Origin: Clostridiales bacterium
GTDB lineage: Bacteria; Bacillota; Clostridia; Lachnospirales; Anaerotignaceae
Assembly: GCA_019423725.1 (NCBI GenBank)
Contig: JAHZAW010000036.1
Location: 15,762 to 47,819, forward strand
DNA: 32,058 nt
Reading direction: 5' to 3'
Shown piece by piece: positions 31,917 through 32,058 of the stretch. Both the position numbers and the translations under genes were made by a program. How positions within the stretch are numbered: position 1 is the first letter of the stretch; each line of letters begins with the position of its first letter. The notes under the pieces are model-generated. The model did no database searches, had not been told where the DNA came from, and saw nothing but the letters and a program-made list of their open reading frames with translations.

Positions 31917-32058
31917 GCACTGTGAACTTTGAAAACTGAACAGTTGATGATAAAAATTAAACCCAAGTCAAAACAAATGAGTTATCTTGAAAAAGATATA
32001 CTGCCAAGTAATGAATGGAAAAAGTCAGAGTTATACTGACGAAGGAATTAAACATAAG
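31917..32058 (+). other. Probable 5' leader of an rRNA operon
   Basis: The transcript would begin near 31917. It has no ORF and contains TGAACTTTGAAAACTGAACAG (from 31922), a motif usual upstream of 16S rRNA in Clostridia and Bacilli, then AC- and A-rich processing-type sequence to the edge. The 16S gene itself is not seen; it probably starts just past 32058. Otherwise nothing is recognised in 31822-32058. Confidence 0.65.

Overview
The window looks like a chromosomal stretch from a low-to-moderate GC, Gram-positive anaerobe of the Clostridia, most likely Lachnospiraceae-like. The reasons are AGGAGG-type ribosome binding sites on nearly every gene, sigma-A promoters with 17-base spacers, many hairpin-plus-T terminators, a T-box leader, a ykkC-type guanidine riboswitch, lipoprotein signal peptides and heavy use of ATA, AGA and AGG codons. 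The family assignment is inference; no marker gene is complete in the window.

Layout. 1-1791 (-) is the 5' part of a glycosidase-like lipoprotein that runs off the left edge. 2129-3536 (+) holds a secreted protein with two copper-amine-oxidase-N-like repeats and a GNAT acetyltransferase, closed by a terminator. 3676-17358 is a divergent guanidine-use locus. The minus arm carries a substrate-binding lipoprotein, a guanidine-I riboswitch, two urea-carboxylase-associated proteins (carboxyguanidine deiminase subunits) and a 1201-residue biotin-dependent carboxylase. The plus arm starts at a strong promoter and a structured leader ending in a terminator. It then carries a cysteine hydrolase, two NifI-like PII proteins, an ABC permease broken by deletion and frameshift, its ATPase, a second binding protein, a metallo-beta-lactamase-fold hydrolase and allophanate hydrolase. 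Together the arms encode ATP-dependent conversion of guanidine to carboxyguanidine, then allophanate, then ammonia and CO2, with uptake and nitrogen-sensing parts.

17444-21750 is a T-box-controlled MetN-MetI-MetQ amino-acid importer with an M20 amidohydrolase. 21769-26111 is a tightly overlapping operon mobA-moeA-mobB plus one molybdopterin oxidoreductase. A convergent secreted protein of unknown function follows (26136-26960, -). 27216-28951 is mgtE, preceded by a 29-codon Cys- and Asp-rich ORF whose stop codon sits inside a terminator hairpin. After that come a PhzF-family protein with an N-terminal XkdX-like segment, a small protein made of three 68-residue repeats, and a sirtuin. The right edge carries an rRNA-type promoter and leader; a 16S rRNA gene probably starts just outside.

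The observations most worth following are the micro-ORF/terminator device before mgtE, the structured leader of the plus-strand guanidine operon, the PII pair in a guanidine locus, the broken permease and the XkdX-PhzF fusion. No CRISPR array, tRNA gene, insertion sequence or phage module was seen.
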